Shown here in pieces: positions 51,364-60,929 of a stretch of 64,000 nt of DNA. The first letter of the stretch is position 1. Each line of letters begins with the position of its first letter. Both the position numbers and the translations under genes were made by a program. The stretch comes from Pedobacter terrae. GTDB taxonomy: Bacteria; Bacteroidota; Bacteroidia; Sphingobacteriales; Sphingobacteriaceae. The stretch is from assembly GCF_900100705.1 (NCBI RefSeq), contig NZ_FNCH01000002.1, positions 1 to 64,000 on the forward strand, read 5' to 3'. Under the pieces are notes generated by a model. The model was not told the DNA's origin. It was given only the letters and a program-made list of their open reading frames with translations, and made no database searches.

Positions 51364-52776
51364 ATGAAGAAACTTTTACTTACGTTACTGGCAGTAGCCA
51401 GCTTCGGGGTTGCAAATGCGCAACAATATGCGCTTTTTGGCACTAAAACCATGTTCGATGCATTCGAAAACCCGTCTCAAAAATCTTTTACTTTAGATTC
51501 ATCAAGAAAATTCTCTTCTAATTTCTTTTTACCATATTTTGGAACAAATGCCATTAATAAGGGAAGTTCTAATTTTGTCATAAGAAAATTAACCCAGCAG
51601 GGCGTTTTTGATACCGAAAGTTTACTGATCGGCAGAGGCGAGATTAATCATTTTTTTGAAAACAGCAATATCTATGTGGCAACATTCAGGCTTTTCAGCT
51701 CTTACAAGTATCAGAAAGAAATGGGCTTTTCATGGCAGATCAGATCTGATGCCCATATCGATTACACCAACGAAACTTTAGCTATTTTCGATTCCTTCGA
51801 TCGGTTTAATAAAAACCAGCTGTATTCCGGAATCTTCGACACCAAAGGTTATCAACAAAGCTACCATCAATTTAGCTTCACTTATCGCGAAAATTGGAAC
51901 AAAAGACTTGCGTTTGGTTTAAAAGCTAGTGTATTGAGTGGCATGCTTTACAATAAAATAAATATCTATAACTCTCAATTATATATCGATCCTGAGGCAG
52001 CTGGACCAGTAATTCTCTTCAACGGAACTTATTCAGCCAATTTTTCTGAATTTAATGAAGTAAGTAATAAAACCCTTTTCCCGAATTTTAAAAACCCTGG
52101 TTTATCATTAGGTTTTGGCAGTAATTATACAACGAAAAAAGGTTTATTTTTAATGGCGAACATTAAAGATTTAGGATTTATCTGGTGGCGCAACAATACC
52201 CAACGCACAATTTTAGAACAACCAAAAACTATCGATGATATTGAGAACAACCAGTCGAATACCAATCAGCAAATAAAAGATATCTTCTTGAAATCAGGAC
52301 AACCCAAAAAGTTTCTGGCCCCTACGAATGCTAAACTTGATTTTTATATGTCTAAACGCTACGGTTTATACAAACCTGCATTAGCTGTTTCCAAAAACCT
52401 ATTTTACAAAGGTGGCGATATTGCTTTAGTAAATACTTTTATTGCCAACGACTTTTCAGGGAGCGTAATACCATTGTACAATTTAAATGGTGTTTTTATG
52501 GTTGGATTACAGGCAAAATACCAAACACCCAATTTCGAACTGTTTATGGGTACCGATAATCTGATCGCAACAAGTTCCCAAACCATAGGTACCATTAGAA
52601 GAGATGCTACTGTGGGAAGCGGGCCCAATGGCAGTTCTTTTTACATGGGTGTAGGCATTAAATTTGGAAACGTGGTTAACCATCCTCAATTTGCCGATAT
52701 CATACCGGGAATTAATGATCATAGCAATGATGATAGTTTCTTTAAAAGCCTGTTTTCGATTTTTAAAAGAAAATAG
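51364..52776 (+). CDS. DUF5723-family outer-membrane protein
   Basis: 470 residues with a signal peptide (1-19, ends ANAQ) and a predicted outer-membrane barrel of the PorV/FadL-like class; the segment QYALFGTKTMFDAFENPSQK matches the DUF5723 opening, and there are repeated aromatic-ended strands to the C-terminus. Function is unknown; such proteins are Bacteroidota-specific. The second gene of a two-gene unit with the preceding envelope protein; convergent with tsaB. Confidence 0.82.
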   Translation: MKKLLLTLLAVASFGVANAQQYALFGTKTMFDAFENPSQKSFTLDSSRKFSSNFFLPYFGTNAINKGSSNFVIRKLTQQGVFDTESLLIGRGEINHFFENSNIYVATFRLFSSYKYQKEMGFSWQIRSDAHIDYTNETLAIFDSFDRFNKNQLYSGIFDTKGYQQSYHQFSFTYRENWNKRLAFGLKASVLSGMLYNKINIYNSQLYIDPEAAGPVILFNGTYSANFSEFNEVSNKTLFPNFKNPGLSLGFGSNYTTKKGLFLMANIKDLGFIWWRNNTQRTILEQPKTIDDIENNQSNTNQQIKDIFLKSGQPKKFLAPTNAKLDFYMSKRYGLYKPALAVSKNLFYKGGDIALVNTFIANDFSGSVIPLYNLNGVFMVGLQAKYQTPNFELFMGTDNLIATSSQTIGTIRRDATVGSGPNGSSFYMGVGIKFGNVVNHPQFADIIPGINDHSNDDSFFKSLFSIFKRK

Positions 52777-52778
52777 AC

Positions 52779-53474
52779 TTAACCTTGTACTTGTTGCTTC
52801 TTAGATGGTGTAACTACAAAATCTTTCAGGTAAAAAGGCTCGAAGTAGGCTACGTCTTCAAATTTACTGCTACTAAAAGCTTCGTTAGCCAACCTCGACA
52901 TATAGCTAGCAGAATTGAAATTAGCAGCATCGAATTTTGCATTCGGATGTGTTAAAACTTCAGCACATTTAGCTGCTCCATCGCCCAAAAAGGTAATCAC
53001 TTGTTCTGAAAGGAACCCGTTAAAACTCGTTTCATCAATAATTTTAGCTTCCGTTGGTGTAATTACGTTTAACGACCGGTCTAAAATTGAGGTATATACT
53101 TCCATTCTACGGGCATCAATCATTGGGCAGATTAAACCGGAATAATCCAGGTTTTTAGACAAATAGCCAGCAGCCATCATCTCTAATGTTTCAATGGCAA
53201 TTAAGGGCTTATCCAAGGCATAACAAAGTCCCTTAGCTGTAGAAACACCAATACGCAAGCCAGTATAAGATCCGGGGCCTTTACTTACGGCGATGGCATC
53301 CAGCTCCTGATAGCTTAAGCCTGCAGCTTTAACTGCCTCTCCGATAAACAGGGTTAAATTTGCCGCATGCAGGTTTTGTCCTTGCTCCTCTCTAAAAGAA
53401 ATTGTTTCACCATTAACAGATACTGCCACAGAACAGATTGCCGTAGCGGTTTCTATTTGAAGTATTTTAGCCAT
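52779..53474 (-). CDS. tsaB: t6A biosynthesis protein TsaB
   Basis: 231 residues from the ATG at 53474 (MAKILQIETATAICSVAV); a longer frame to 53546 adds residues with no family match. An ASKHA-fold TsaD partner in the threonylcarbamoyl transfer complex. The family hallmarks are LQIETATAICSVAV and AVSKGPGSYTGLRIGVSTAKGL (about 66-87). It ends 2 bp from the convergent DUF5723 gene. TsaC of the same pathway is at 2766-3386. Confidence 0.94.
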   Translation of the reverse strand: MAKILQIETATAICSVAVSVNGETISFREEQGQNLHAANLTLFIGEAVKAAGLSYQELDAIAVSKGPGSYTGLRIGVSTAKGLCYALDKPLIAIETLEMMAAGYLSKNLDYSGLICPMIDARRMEVYTSILDRSLNVITPTEAKIIDETSFNGFLSEQVITFLGDGAAKCAEVLTHPNAKFDAANFNSASYMSRLANEAFSSSKFEDVAYFEPFYLKDFVVTPSKKQQVQG

Positions 53475-53748
53475 GAGACAAAGATAAATAAAAATGGACG
53501 ATGTAAGAGGGGCTATGGAAGATGGTTTAAATGAGTCCGTAATCATTGTCTGAAGTCAAGTCTCTTTCTTGTCTGTCATCCTGAATGCAATGAAGGACCT
53601 TTAAAAAATCAAAACTTGACTAAATAGATTTCTCGCTGCCTGTCCGCACAGGCGGGCGTTCCGTTTCACTTCAGTCGAAAGACGACTACTATTAAGATTA
53701 GAACTAAGAACCGAAAATAACTAATCAATCCATAATAAATGAACCCAT

Positions 53749-53979
53749 CTATGGAACCGGATCGTGCCCGTGCTTACCCCAGGGATGACAACGGCCAATA
53801 CGTTTCAGTGCCAGCCAGCCACCTTTAAAAGGGCCATGCTTTTTAATGGCTTCTATACCATATTGAGAGCAGGTTGGAGTAAAGCGGCAATTTGCGCCGA
53901 GCATAGGCGAAATGGCATATTGATAGATTTTAATCAAACCCAAAAACAACCATCCGAAAATTTTATTGATGAATTTCAT
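53749..53979 (-). CDS. yidD: Membrane protein insertion efficiency factor YidD
   Basis: 76 residues with an amphipathic N-terminal helix and the family core [22 protein letters not shown] (CRxxPTCSxY) and [10 protein letters not shown]. It aids YidC-dependent insertion. It overlaps the rnpA stop by 17 bp, in the conserved rpmH-rnpA-yidD order. Confidence 0.95.
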   Translation of the reverse strand: MKFINKIFGWLFLGLIKIYQYAISPMLGANCRFTPTCSQYGIEAIKKHGPFKGGWLALKRIGRCHPWGKHGHDPVP

Positions 53980-54379
53980 CGGGCTGGATTAAATTTTGGA
54001 AACGTTTGAAGGTAGCGTTCAGTTTTTTCTCAATAAAAGCAAACTCATACTTATTCTTCCCCACAAACTGGATAGAGAACAAAAGCAATCCCCTATCTGT
54101 AGGTAAAGGCAAGTATAATTTATCTTGTTTATTTAGGCGATAAGCTTCGCGGATGCGACGCTTGAGCAGATTGCGGTCTACCGCCCGTTTATATCTTCTT
54201 TTAGGCACATTGATTACTACCTGTGCTTGCACATCAGCAGATGCATCAACAAAAAGATAAGAAATCCGAAAGGGGTATAATAAAAAAGAAGAACCGTTTT
54301 TAAACAACAGGTCTAAATGTTTCCTGCTGCATAACCGTTCTTCTTTCCTGAATGTGTACATATATTTTTGATTGATCAT
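53963..54379 (-). CDS. rnpA: Ribonuclease P protein component
   Basis: 138 residues. RnpA assists the RNase P RNA in 5' processing of tRNA. The RNR signature appears as [21 protein letters not shown] (about 63-83), and the N-terminal [20 protein letters not shown] is typical. It follows rpmH after about 50 bp. Confidence 0.94.
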   Translation of the reverse strand: MINQKYMYTFRKEERLCSRKHLDLLFKNGSSFLLYPFRISYLFVDASADVQAQVVINVPKRRYKRAVDRNLLKRRIREAYRLNKQDKLYLPLPTDRGLLLFSIQFVGKNKYEFAFIEKKLNATFKRFQNLIQPDEIHQ

Positions 54380-54428
54380 TGCAGATTTTGATCTGCCGAT
54401 CCCGAATTAACGGAAAAGCAATCAAAAA

Positions 54429-54587
54429 TTATGCTTTATGCTTGCGTTCGTCAGAAACTGTTAATCTTTTTCTTCCTTTAGCACGACGTGATGCTAATAC
54501 TCGTCTGCCGTTAGCTGTTGCCATTCTTTCGCGGAAGCCGTGTTTGTTTCTTCTCTTTCTTTGCGAAGGTTGGTATGTTCTTTTCAT
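54429..54587 (-). CDS. rpmH: Ribosomal protein bL34
   Basis: A 52-residue protein read directly from the minus strand: [20 protein letters not shown], then the [19 protein letters not shown] block, ending ERKHKA. Arg/Lys-rich and full length. First gene of the rpmH-rnpA-yidD unit. Nothing resembling an origin or DnaA-box cluster was noted around it. Confidence 0.97.
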   Translation of the reverse strand: MKRTYQPSQRKRRNKHGFRERMATANGRRVLASRRAKGRKRLTVSDERKHKA

Positions 54588-54599
54588 GACTGTATATTA

Positions 54600-54899
54600 T
54601 CTATTGTAAAATTAAGAGGTGCAAATATAAAGCGATTTCTCTACAAATGCAAGCGTGATTAATTATTATTTTTTCTATTTAAGTGCAAATGTAAAAAATC
54701 TTTTGAAAAACGAGGCCCTGTGGCTATTTATAAATATCTGTTATATGTTTTACTAAACGTCTCTATCAATGATCCTTAGCAATAGGACGCGATAACTATT
54801 ACCTGCGAACGTCATGCTGAATTTATTTCAGCATCTTTCTTGCAAAGTAGACCCTGAAATAAATTCAGGGTGACGCCAGTTATAAAATATTACTTTTTT
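54600..54899. other. 300-bp intergenic region upstream of rpmH and downstream of the LytTR gene
   Basis: Contains the rpmH leader and the paired hairpins at 54814-54871; nothing else recognised. No tRNA-like fold seen. Confidence 0.5.
54814..54871. repeat. Paired CTGAA/TTCAG hairpins in mirror orientation
   Basis: ATGCTGAA/TTCAGCAT (54814-54834) and ACCCTGAA/TTCAGGGT (54851-54871), flanked by GTC and GAC respectively, form two opposed hairpins in the way of a BIME-type palindromic unit. Related single copies occur near 45350 and 62030. Confidence 0.65.
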
Positions 54900-55634
54900 T
54901 TACAAGCCCAATGCTGCCTTCAATTTCAAATAACCCGTTTTACTTACTGGCAACCAGATATCAGACTTCAACAACACCACATAACTATCTTTCTCTTTTA
55001 ACTCAATTTTGGTTACCTGTGCCAGGTTAATGATGTATGATCGGTGTATGCGGATAAACTGATTGGCATCAAGTGTTTGTTCAAAATAAGCCATGGTTTT
55101 GTTCTTGTAGAACGCACCGTCAACGGTACTCAATTTCACATAATCATCATCAGCCTCTAAATAGTTAATATCAGCAACAGGAATAATCTTAATTACGCCG
55201 TCTTTTTTAACCACTACCCTATTGTTTTGGGCCGGGCTTAAGGCTGCAGCATCTAAAACAGCTTCTGTATTCTCGGTTTGATTTAATTTGCATGGTAGTT
55301 TTTTGATGGCAGCATCAAAGCGCGATTTATCAATTGGCTTGAGGAGATAATCTACTGCATTAACCTCAAAGGCCTTGATGGCATACTCGTCAAAAGCGGT
55401 GGTAAAAATTACTGCAGGTTTATCTTCAACAAGCTCAAGCATTTCGAAACCGCTAATTTTAGGCATCTGTATGTCGAGAAAAATGAGGTCAGGCTTATGC
55501 AAGGTGATGGCTTTTAAACCTTCAAATCCGTCAGCACACTCGGCTACAATCTCTATTTCTGCATGATCTGAAAGGTAATACTTTACAATATCTCTCGCTA
55601 AAGGCTCATCATCAATTAGTATTGTCCTGATCAT
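54900..55634 (-). CDS. LytTR-family response regulator
   Basis: 244 residues: a receiver domain with phospho-acceptor Asp54 (LIFLDIQMP), DDE acidic pocket near the N-terminus and LKPI lysine, then a C-terminal LytTR DNA-binding domain (about 140-240; INYLEADDDYVKLST, FIRIHRSYIINLAQV). It is the output half of the two-component pair with the upstream kinase, whose gene overlaps it by 23 bp. The targets are unknown; the operon context suggests envelope homeostasis. Confidence 0.95.
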   Translation of the reverse strand: MIRTILIDDEPLARDIVKYYLSDHAEIEIVAECADGFEGLKAITLHKPDLIFLDIQMPKISGFEMLELVEDKPAVIFTTAFDEYAIKAFEVNAVDYLLKPIDKSRFDAAIKKLPCKLNQTENTEAVLDAAALSPAQNNRVVVKKDGVIKIIPVADINYLEADDDYVKLSTVDGAFYKNKTMAYFEQTLDANQFIRIHRSYIINLAQVTKIELKEKDSYVVLLKSDIWLPVSKTGYLKLKAALGL

Positions 55635-56673
55635 TTTTTTGTGGAATTTTTAGGGTGGTAATATATAAATTATTTGCCTCAATATCGGTTTGTAATAAAT
55701 GGGTATTCGCAAATAACAGATACAACCTGCGTTTAATGGCACTTAAACCAAATCCGGTTCCTCCGGCAGCTTTCATTTCCGGATCGAAAGGGTTTTGAAC
55801 GCGCAATTGTAAAATATTATATTCAACCGTAACATCAATTTTAATCGTAATGCCAGCAGAGGTATTATAAAGGCCAAATTTAATGGCGTTTTCTACAATG
55901 GGCTGCAACAATGTACCTGGCAGGCAAAGGTTTAAGGTATCTTCGGCTACATTCACTTCAATATTCAATCTATGGCTAAATCTTACTTTTTCGATATCGA
56001 GATACAATTGGATGTACTCCATCTCCTCCTCAACCGAAACCCATAATTCATCGTCACGTTTTAAGGTACCACGTAAAAAAGAAGCCAATTTTGTAATCAT
56101 TACCCCAGCTTCTTTTGGGTTAACCATGGTAAGTGCAAATACTGAATTTAGGCTGTTAAAAAGAAAATGCGGCTGCAATTGGTGCCTTAACTTATTTAAC
56201 TCTGCTTCTTTAGCCAAACTCTTTGCTGCAGAGAGTCTTTCGTGTGTTTCTGACTGTTCTTCTAACCTATACCATAATATATTTGCCAAGGCACACCAGC
56301 CCAAACACATAAAAGAGATTAAACCTCTAAACGCAAAAGAAAAGTTATAAAAATCTTTATATTCTTTATAATCGGCAAAAATATAAAGCATGCTATATTT
56401 GGCGGCATAAATAATTACAAATGTAAGGGCCAGTGCAACAATCAGTACGTAAAGCATTCTTTCGTTTTTTGGCTGATAATACCCCAGCATATTGCTTACC
56501 CCGATACAGGCCAATGCCAGTAAAAAATTATTGGTTAAGCTATCCGTTATCGCTATCCACCAGGAAAAATTAACTACATAATGCAATCCAGCAGCACACA
56601 TTACCGTCCACACGATTGCAATGGTGATTGATAGTTTCTGTATTTGCGGAACGGATAAAGGTCTAGTTGTCAA
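55612..56673 (-). CDS. LytS-like sensor histidine kinase
   Basis: 353 residues. Four predicted membrane helices (about 10-135) form the sensor, followed by a coiled-coil linker and a His_kinase domain with LRHQLQPHFLFNSLNS (phosphorylated His about residue 169). The ATPase domain has the N box PIVENAIKFGL and the G box GTGFGLSAIKRRL. No extracellular domain. Overlaps the regulator gene (23 bp) and the DUF4288 gene (11 bp). Confidence 0.94.
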   Translation of the reverse strand: MTTRPLSVPQIQKLSITIAIVWTVMCAAGLHYVVNFSWWIAITDSLTNNFLLALACIGVSNMLGYYQPKNERMLYVLIVALALTFVIIYAAKYSMLYIFADYKEYKDFYNFSFAFRGLISFMCLGWCALANILWYRLEEQSETHERLSAAKSLAKEAELNKLRHQLQPHFLFNSLNSVFALTMVNPKEAGVMITKLASFLRGTLKRDDELWVSVEEEMEYIQLYLDIEKVRFSHRLNIEVNVAEDTLNLCLPGTLLQPIVENAIKFGLYNTSAGITIKIDVTVEYNILQLRVQNPFDPEMKAAGGTGFGLSAIKRRLYLLFANTHLLQTDIEANNLYITTLKIPQKNDQDNTN

Positions 56674-57010
56674 AACGATTCTGATTAGTTAATGATTTAT
56701 TGCGGTGCGCCAGCTTTTCCAGATATAATGAAACCGATTGGGGTTCAACCATCTTCGAACTTACTTCTGCACCATCTGTAAGTTCTACAACCTCAGATAT
56801 CCCACCTACACCTAAAAACTTCCATACTATTTTATCTCCCTGGCAATTGTTAAGAGCAGGATTAAAATGTACGGCATTCAAATTAGCTTTACTTAAGGCT
56901 TGCCTGATCCCTTTTGCCTGGATTAAACGCGTTTGTTCATTAAACTGGGGCGTATGCTTTCCTTCACCACAAATTACCTGATAGATACAATTTACTGCAA
57001 ACCATTTCAT
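56663..57010 (-). CDS. DUF4288-family small protein
   Basis: 115 residues without signal or membrane segment, starting MKWFAVNCIYQVICGEG; the layout (WFxV opening, then EQTRLIQAKGIRQALSKA and WKFLGVGGISEVVEL) agrees with DUF4288. Function unknown. Its end overlaps the kinase start by 11 bp and its start is 22 bp after the LiaF-like gene, so it belongs to the same operon and may be a modulator. Confidence 0.75.
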   Translation of the reverse strand: MKWFAVNCIYQVICGEGKHTPQFNEQTRLIQAKGIRQALSKANLNAVHFNPALNNCQGDKIVWKFLGVGGISEVVELTDGAEVSSKMVEPQSVSLYLEKLAHRNKSLTNQNRFDN

Positions 57011-57032
57011 AGGCGATATTTATAATAAATGT

Positions 57033-57791
57033 TTAGAAACTTTTAATTTCAATCCCACCAAATAAAGCTGTTCCATCTAAAATCAATGTCTTTTTTAGCT
57101 CTGCTACCGGCATCACATGTGATCTTTTATCTTCAACACTACCAAATAATGCCGTTACGTTCGATTTTATAGCCCAATTTTGCGGTACAATTAATTTAAT
57201 CCCACCAAAAACCGCTGTTACATCAAGGGATACGGTTTCAGGAAAATCAGCCTGCGTCATTACAATATCAGCCCCGCCAAAAACGGCCGTAATATCGCCC
57301 CCCTGAAAGTTTTTGGTATATACCGTTTGATGACTACCGCCAAAAACCGCCATTACATCAATAACATCGTTACTATTTACTGATTCTTGATCTGGTTCGC
57401 CTTCAAAATCAAAACTGGCTTTACGTTTATCCTTTTTCTTAGAAAGCGAAACATGCTTTGGTCTGAAAATTAAAAAGCAGCCAACGATTACCAAACCAAA
57501 GCCTAAAGCATATTTAGATAGGTCGAGATCAAGTCCGGGTATATGAATTAAGGTATTATAAGTACCAACCAAAATTAAGACCAACCAGCCTATGCCCTTA
57601 AAGTTACGACGAACGCCGAGAAACACGCCTAATAAAATTAAAAAATTAGACCAGCTAAAGATCCATCTGGGAATGTTTAATCCAATATTGTTCAGCAAAA
57701 ATGCAAAGCCTATGATGATGATGATGAAACCGCTCCAAACCCTTCCTGAGTTTTTAACCTGGTTGTTATTATGATGATTGATGTTTTCCAT
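57033..57791 (-). CDS. LiaF/LiaI-like membrane protein with repeated VFGG motifs
   Basis: 252 residues: four short hydrophobic segments (about 20-110; DUF5668/LiaI-LiaF-type), a basic linker (KKKDKR) and a C-terminal beta-rich domain with five spaced copies of (A/L)FG(G/S): MAVFGGS, TAVFGGAD, TAVFGGIK, TALFGSVE and TALFGGIE. In Firmicutes, LiaF restrains a cell-envelope stress kinase; position next to a LytS/LytTR pair suggests a comparable role here, by inference. First gene of a four-gene operon. Confidence 0.85.
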   Translation of the reverse strand: MENINHHNNNQVKNSGRVWSGFIIIIIGFAFLLNNIGLNIPRWIFSWSNFLILLGVFLGVRRNFKGIGWLVLILVGTYNTLIHIPGLDLDLSKYALGFGLVIVGCFLIFRPKHVSLSKKKDKRKASFDFEGEPDQESVNSNDVIDVMAVFGGSHQTVYTKNFQGGDITAVFGGADIVMTQADFPETVSLDVTAVFGGIKLIVPQNWAIKSNVTALFGSVEDKRSHVMPVAELKKTLILDGTALFGGIEIKSF

Positions 57792-57923
57792 TTATGCTCG
57801 TATTTAATAAGCCAAAAGTATTGATCAGTAACCGACCATCATATACGCCACATGCAGGAACAGGATAAAGGGCGGTAAGCGACCTTATTTTATCGGTGAA
57901 AATTATTTTGTTATTTTGAGGGC

Positions 57924-58796
57924 ATGAAATTTATCCTTTTCGTAATTGTTTTTGCGATCTCCACTGGCTTGTATGCACAGGAAATCAGCAGCCATTATAA
58001 GATCTATGATGTAAAAAAACAAAAATCAATATCAATAGACGACATTGCTGCTGATATGGAGCAGGCTGATGTTTTATTTTTTGGCGAAGACCATAACGAT
58101 TCTATTGGCCACTACCTGGAAGTAGAACTGTTCAAAAAACTCCATTCAAAATATCCATTAAAAATGGTGTTATCTTTAGAAATGTTTCCTACCGATGTAC
58201 AACCTGAAGTAGATGAATACCTGGCAGGGTTAATTTCAGAAAAAAACTTTGTTAAAGAAAGCAGGGCCTGGGGAAATTATAAAGATTACAGACCTCTAAT
58301 TGAATATGCCAAACAGAATGGATTAAAAGTTATTGCTGCTAATGCGGCAACGCGTTATAGCAATGCGGTTACAATGGGCGGACTGAGGGTTTTAGAAAAT
58401 TTTCCTAAAACATCATTCAATTTTTTACCTCCCATTCCTATTGATACTGCTCAGGGCAGGTATTATGAAAAGTTTACAGAAACTTTGGGTGGACACAGCA
58501 TGGGCACGATGAAAATTTACCAGACCCAAAATTTATGGGATGCGACCATGGCCTGGTCTATAAATAAATTCATTAAAGCGAATAAAGGCATCAAGGTTTT
58601 GCAGCTCAACGGCCGTTTCCATAGCGATGAACAACTGGGAACACTGGCAAAACTCAAACAATTAAATCCAAAATTAAAAATCCTGAATATTTCATCGTTT
58701 TCTGATGAAAGCTTCACCAACCCTAAATGGGAAAAATTTAGTCAACTTGGCGATTACATTATCATCACCGATCCAAAAGTAAAAAGAAGTTATTAA
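57924..58796 (+). CDS. ChaN-family protein (haem-binding uptake-type)
   Basis: 290 residues with a signal peptide (1-19, ends YAQ) and the ChaN/DUF399 core: VLFFGEDHNDSIGHYLEVEL (about 50-69), LEMFPTDVQPEVDEYL and GKxxxxAANAATR-type helix (KVIAANAATRYS). Campylobacter ChaN binds haem and members are linked to iron, but the function here is unproven. No lipobox Cys is visible, so it appears soluble and exported. Single gene diverging from the LiaF-like operon. Confidence 0.85.
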   Translation: MKFILFVIVFAISTGLYAQEISSHYKIYDVKKQKSISIDDIAADMEQADVLFFGEDHNDSIGHYLEVELFKKLHSKYPLKMVLSLEMFPTDVQPEVDEYLAGLISEKNFVKESRAWGNYKDYRPLIEYAKQNGLKVIAANAATRYSNAVTMGGLRVLENFPKTSFNFLPPIPIDTAQGRYYEKFTETLGGHSMGTMKIYQTQNLWDATMAWSINKFIKANKGIKVLQLNGRFHSDEQLGTLAKLKQLNPKLKILNISSFSDESFTNPKWEKFSQLGDYIIITDPKVKRSY

Positions 58797-58801
58797 AACC
58801 A

Positions 58802-58834
58802 AAAGCTCCGCAGCTAAGATGGTTGCGGAGCTTT
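58802..58834. terminator. Bidirectional terminator between chaN and mscL
   Basis: Perfect 11-bp arms AAAGCTCCGCA/TGCGGAGCTTT with an 11-base loop between convergent genes; GTTTTT follows on the plus strand. Confidence 0.88.
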
Positions 58835-58841
58835 AGTGTTT

Positions 58842-59291
58842 TTATGCTTTTGCTTTTAGCAAATCTCTGATTTCGGTTAAAAGCACTTCTTCTTTTGTAG
58901 GTACAGGTGGTGCAGCAACTGCTACGGCTTCTTCTTTCTTTTTCATTTTATTAATTGTTTTAACCATAATAAAAACAATTAATGCCAATAGTAAGAAGTT
59001 TATGGCCACCGTAATAAAATTACCGTAAGCAAATATGGCGGCATCCGGAGCAGCTTTTTTAGCTTCAGCCAATGATGCTCCTTTGGGAATAAGTTCAGAT
59101 CCTTTACCCATTGCAAAGTAAATGCTGCTAAAATCTGGTTTGCCTACCATAGCGGCTACCATAGGCATGATCAAATCTTCAATTATACTGGTTACAATCT
59201 TACCGAAAGCACCACCGATAATTACGCCGACGGCCAAATCGAAAGCATTGCCCTTAATGGCAAACTCTTTAAATTCTTTTACAAAGCCCAT
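58842..59291 (-). CDS. mscL: Large-conductance mechanosensitive channel MscL
   Basis: 149 residues, two transmembrane helices. The amphipathic N-terminus MGFVKEFKEFAIKGNAFDLA, pore helix VGVIIGGAFGKIVTSII and the C-terminal bundle ending LLTEIRDLLKAKA are family-typical. It opens as a pentamer under membrane tension to relieve hypo-osmotic shock. Slightly longer than E. coli MscL (136) through the periplasmic loop and an Ala/Val/Pro linker. Single gene. Confidence 0.95.
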   Translation of the reverse strand: MGFVKEFKEFAIKGNAFDLAVGVIIGGAFGKIVTSIIEDLIMPMVAAMVGKPDFSSIYFAMGKGSELIPKGASLAEAKKAAPDAAIFAYGNFITVAINFLLLALIVFIMVKTINKMKKKEEAVAVAAPPVPTKEEVLLTEIRDLLKAKA

Positions 59292-59427
59292 ACTTTCTTC
59301 GTTTAGTTTATTTATTTACTAAAGTAGCAAACATTAAACTCAATACAAACGTTTAGGAAATAATTTTAAAAACCGACATATCGATAGCATTTAGGTCAAA
59401 TCAGCATAATATCTGAAATCTATTGTT

Positions 59428-59435
59428 TATTTTTG
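59428..59435 (+). promoter_or_regulatory. Candidate -7 promoter box of rpoN
   Basis: TATTTTTG fits the Bacteroidota TAnnTTTG consensus 21 bp before the rpoN ATG at 59457. Confidence 0.45.
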
Positions 59436-59456
59436 CGCTATTCTTTTTTATTTACT

Positions 59457-60929
59457 ATGCTAAAACAACATTTACAACAAAAATTATTACAAAAGTTATC
59501 ACCACAACAAATACAGTTTATTAAATTGTTGCAGGTGCCAACCGTTGCTTTAGATACACGTGTAAAAGAGGAGCTCGAAGAAAATCCGGCACTGGAAGAT
59601 CCAAGCTTAATGACTCAGGATGAGCCAAAAAGTGAATATGATGATTTAAATGATGGCCCTGAGGATTACGAACAATCATCAGAAGATACCAGCATGGACG
59701 AATTTAATGTAGATGATTATCTGCAAGATGATTCGACCAACGATTATAGCACCAATTATAATAATGGCGACGACGATGAGGAGAAAAAAGAAACACCAAT
59801 TGCTATTGAAAGTACATTTTTTGAAAGTTTACAAGAGCAATTAGACCTTATTCCACTATCCGATCAGGATTTTATTATCGGCAAACAGATTATTGGCAGT
59901 TTAGATGATGATGGTTATATACGCCGTCCGTTGGGCTCTATGATCGATGATCTTGCTTTTTCTCAAAATGTGATGGTTGAGGAAGAGGATGTTTTGGAAA
60001 TGTTAAAACTGATCCAGGGATTTGATCCTCCAGGCATTGGCGCAAGAGACCTGAAAGAATGTTTACTGATCCAGTTAAAAAGAAAAGATACCAATAATCC
60101 GATTATAGTTAAAGCAATGAATGTTGTAGAAAACTATCTGGATGAATTTACCCGTAAACATTACGATAAATTAGAAAAAAGTTTAGGCTTAGATAGCGAA
60201 GAACTTAAAGAGGTGGTAAACGAAATTTTGCGTTTAAATCCTAAACCAGGTGATGCCAACCAGGTAACAACAAAACAAATGCAGATTATTCCTGATTTCC
60301 ATATCAGCAATAATGATGGCGTATTAATTTTGACTTTAAATTCGAAAAATGCCCCTGAATTAAAGGTAAGCAGATCTTACCAGGAGATGTTTGAGCATTA
60401 TGACAAAGCCGCATCTAAAGATAAAAAATTGAAAGAGGCTGTTCAGTTTGTGAAACAAAAATTAGATTCTGCACGATGGTTTATAGATGCAATTAAACAG
60501 AGACAACAGACTTTGTTAAAAACGATGAATGCCATTATGCACTATCAATATGAATATTTTTTAACAGCTGATGAGCGTAAGATGCGCCCGATGATTTTAA
60601 AAGATATTGCAGACAAAATTGATATGGATATCTCAACCGTATCAAGGGTGGCCAACTCTAAATACGTACAAACTGAATTTGGCACTTTTCTGCTAAAATC
60701 GTTCTTCTCAGAAGCTATTCAAACCGAAAACGGTGAAGAAGTTTCCAATAAAGAGGTTAAGAAGATATTAGAAGACTGCATTGGCAACGAAGATAAACGC
60801 AAACCTTTGGCTGATGAAAAATTAACCGAAATTTTAAAAGAAAGAGGTTATAACATTGCCAGAAGAACGGTTGCAAAGTATCGCGAACAAATGAATATTC
60901 CGGTAGCAAGGCTTAGAAAAGAACTTTAA
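59457..60929 (+). CDS. rpoN: RNA polymerase sigma-54 factor
   Basis: 490 residues from the ATG at 59457 (MLKQHLQQKLLQ); the eight upstream codons of the longer frame start with TTG and overlap the promoter box. Region I is Gln-rich (LSPQQIQFIKLLQVPTVAL), region II acidic (about 45-115), and region III carries the core-binding domain and the RpoN box as ARRTVAKYREQMNIP (ARRTVAKYRE) near the C-terminus. It directs RNA polymerase to -24/-12 promoters with enhancer-binding ATPases; no such activator gene is in the window. Confidence 0.97.
   Translation: MLKQHLQQKLLQKLSPQQIQFIKLLQVPTVALDTRVKEELEENPALEDPSLMTQDEPKSEYDDLNDGPEDYEQSSEDTSMDEFNVDDYLQDDSTNDYSTNYNNGDDDEEKKETPIAIESTFFESLQEQLDLIPLSDQDFIIGKQIIGSLDDDGYIRRPLGSMIDDLAFSQNVMVEEEDVLEMLKLIQGFDPPGIGARDLKECLLIQLKRKDTNNPIIVKAMNVVENYLDEFTRKHYDKLEKSLGLDSEELKEVVNEILRLNPKPGDANQVTTKQMQIIPDFHISNNDGVLILTLNSKNAPELKVSRSYQEMFEHYDKAASKDKKLKEAVQFVKQKLDSARWFIDAIKQRQQTLLKTMNAIMHYQYEYFLTADERKMRPMILKDIADKIDMDISTVSRVANSKYVQTEFGTFLLKSFFSEAIQTENGEEVSNKEVKKILEDCIGNEDKRKPLADEKLTEILKERGYNIARRTVAKYREQMNIPVARLRKEL

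Noticed and set aside
54429..54900. Chromosome origin next to rpmH
   Set aside because: rpmH can neighbour dnaA/oriC in some phyla, but no dnaA gene or DnaA-box cluster is visible here.
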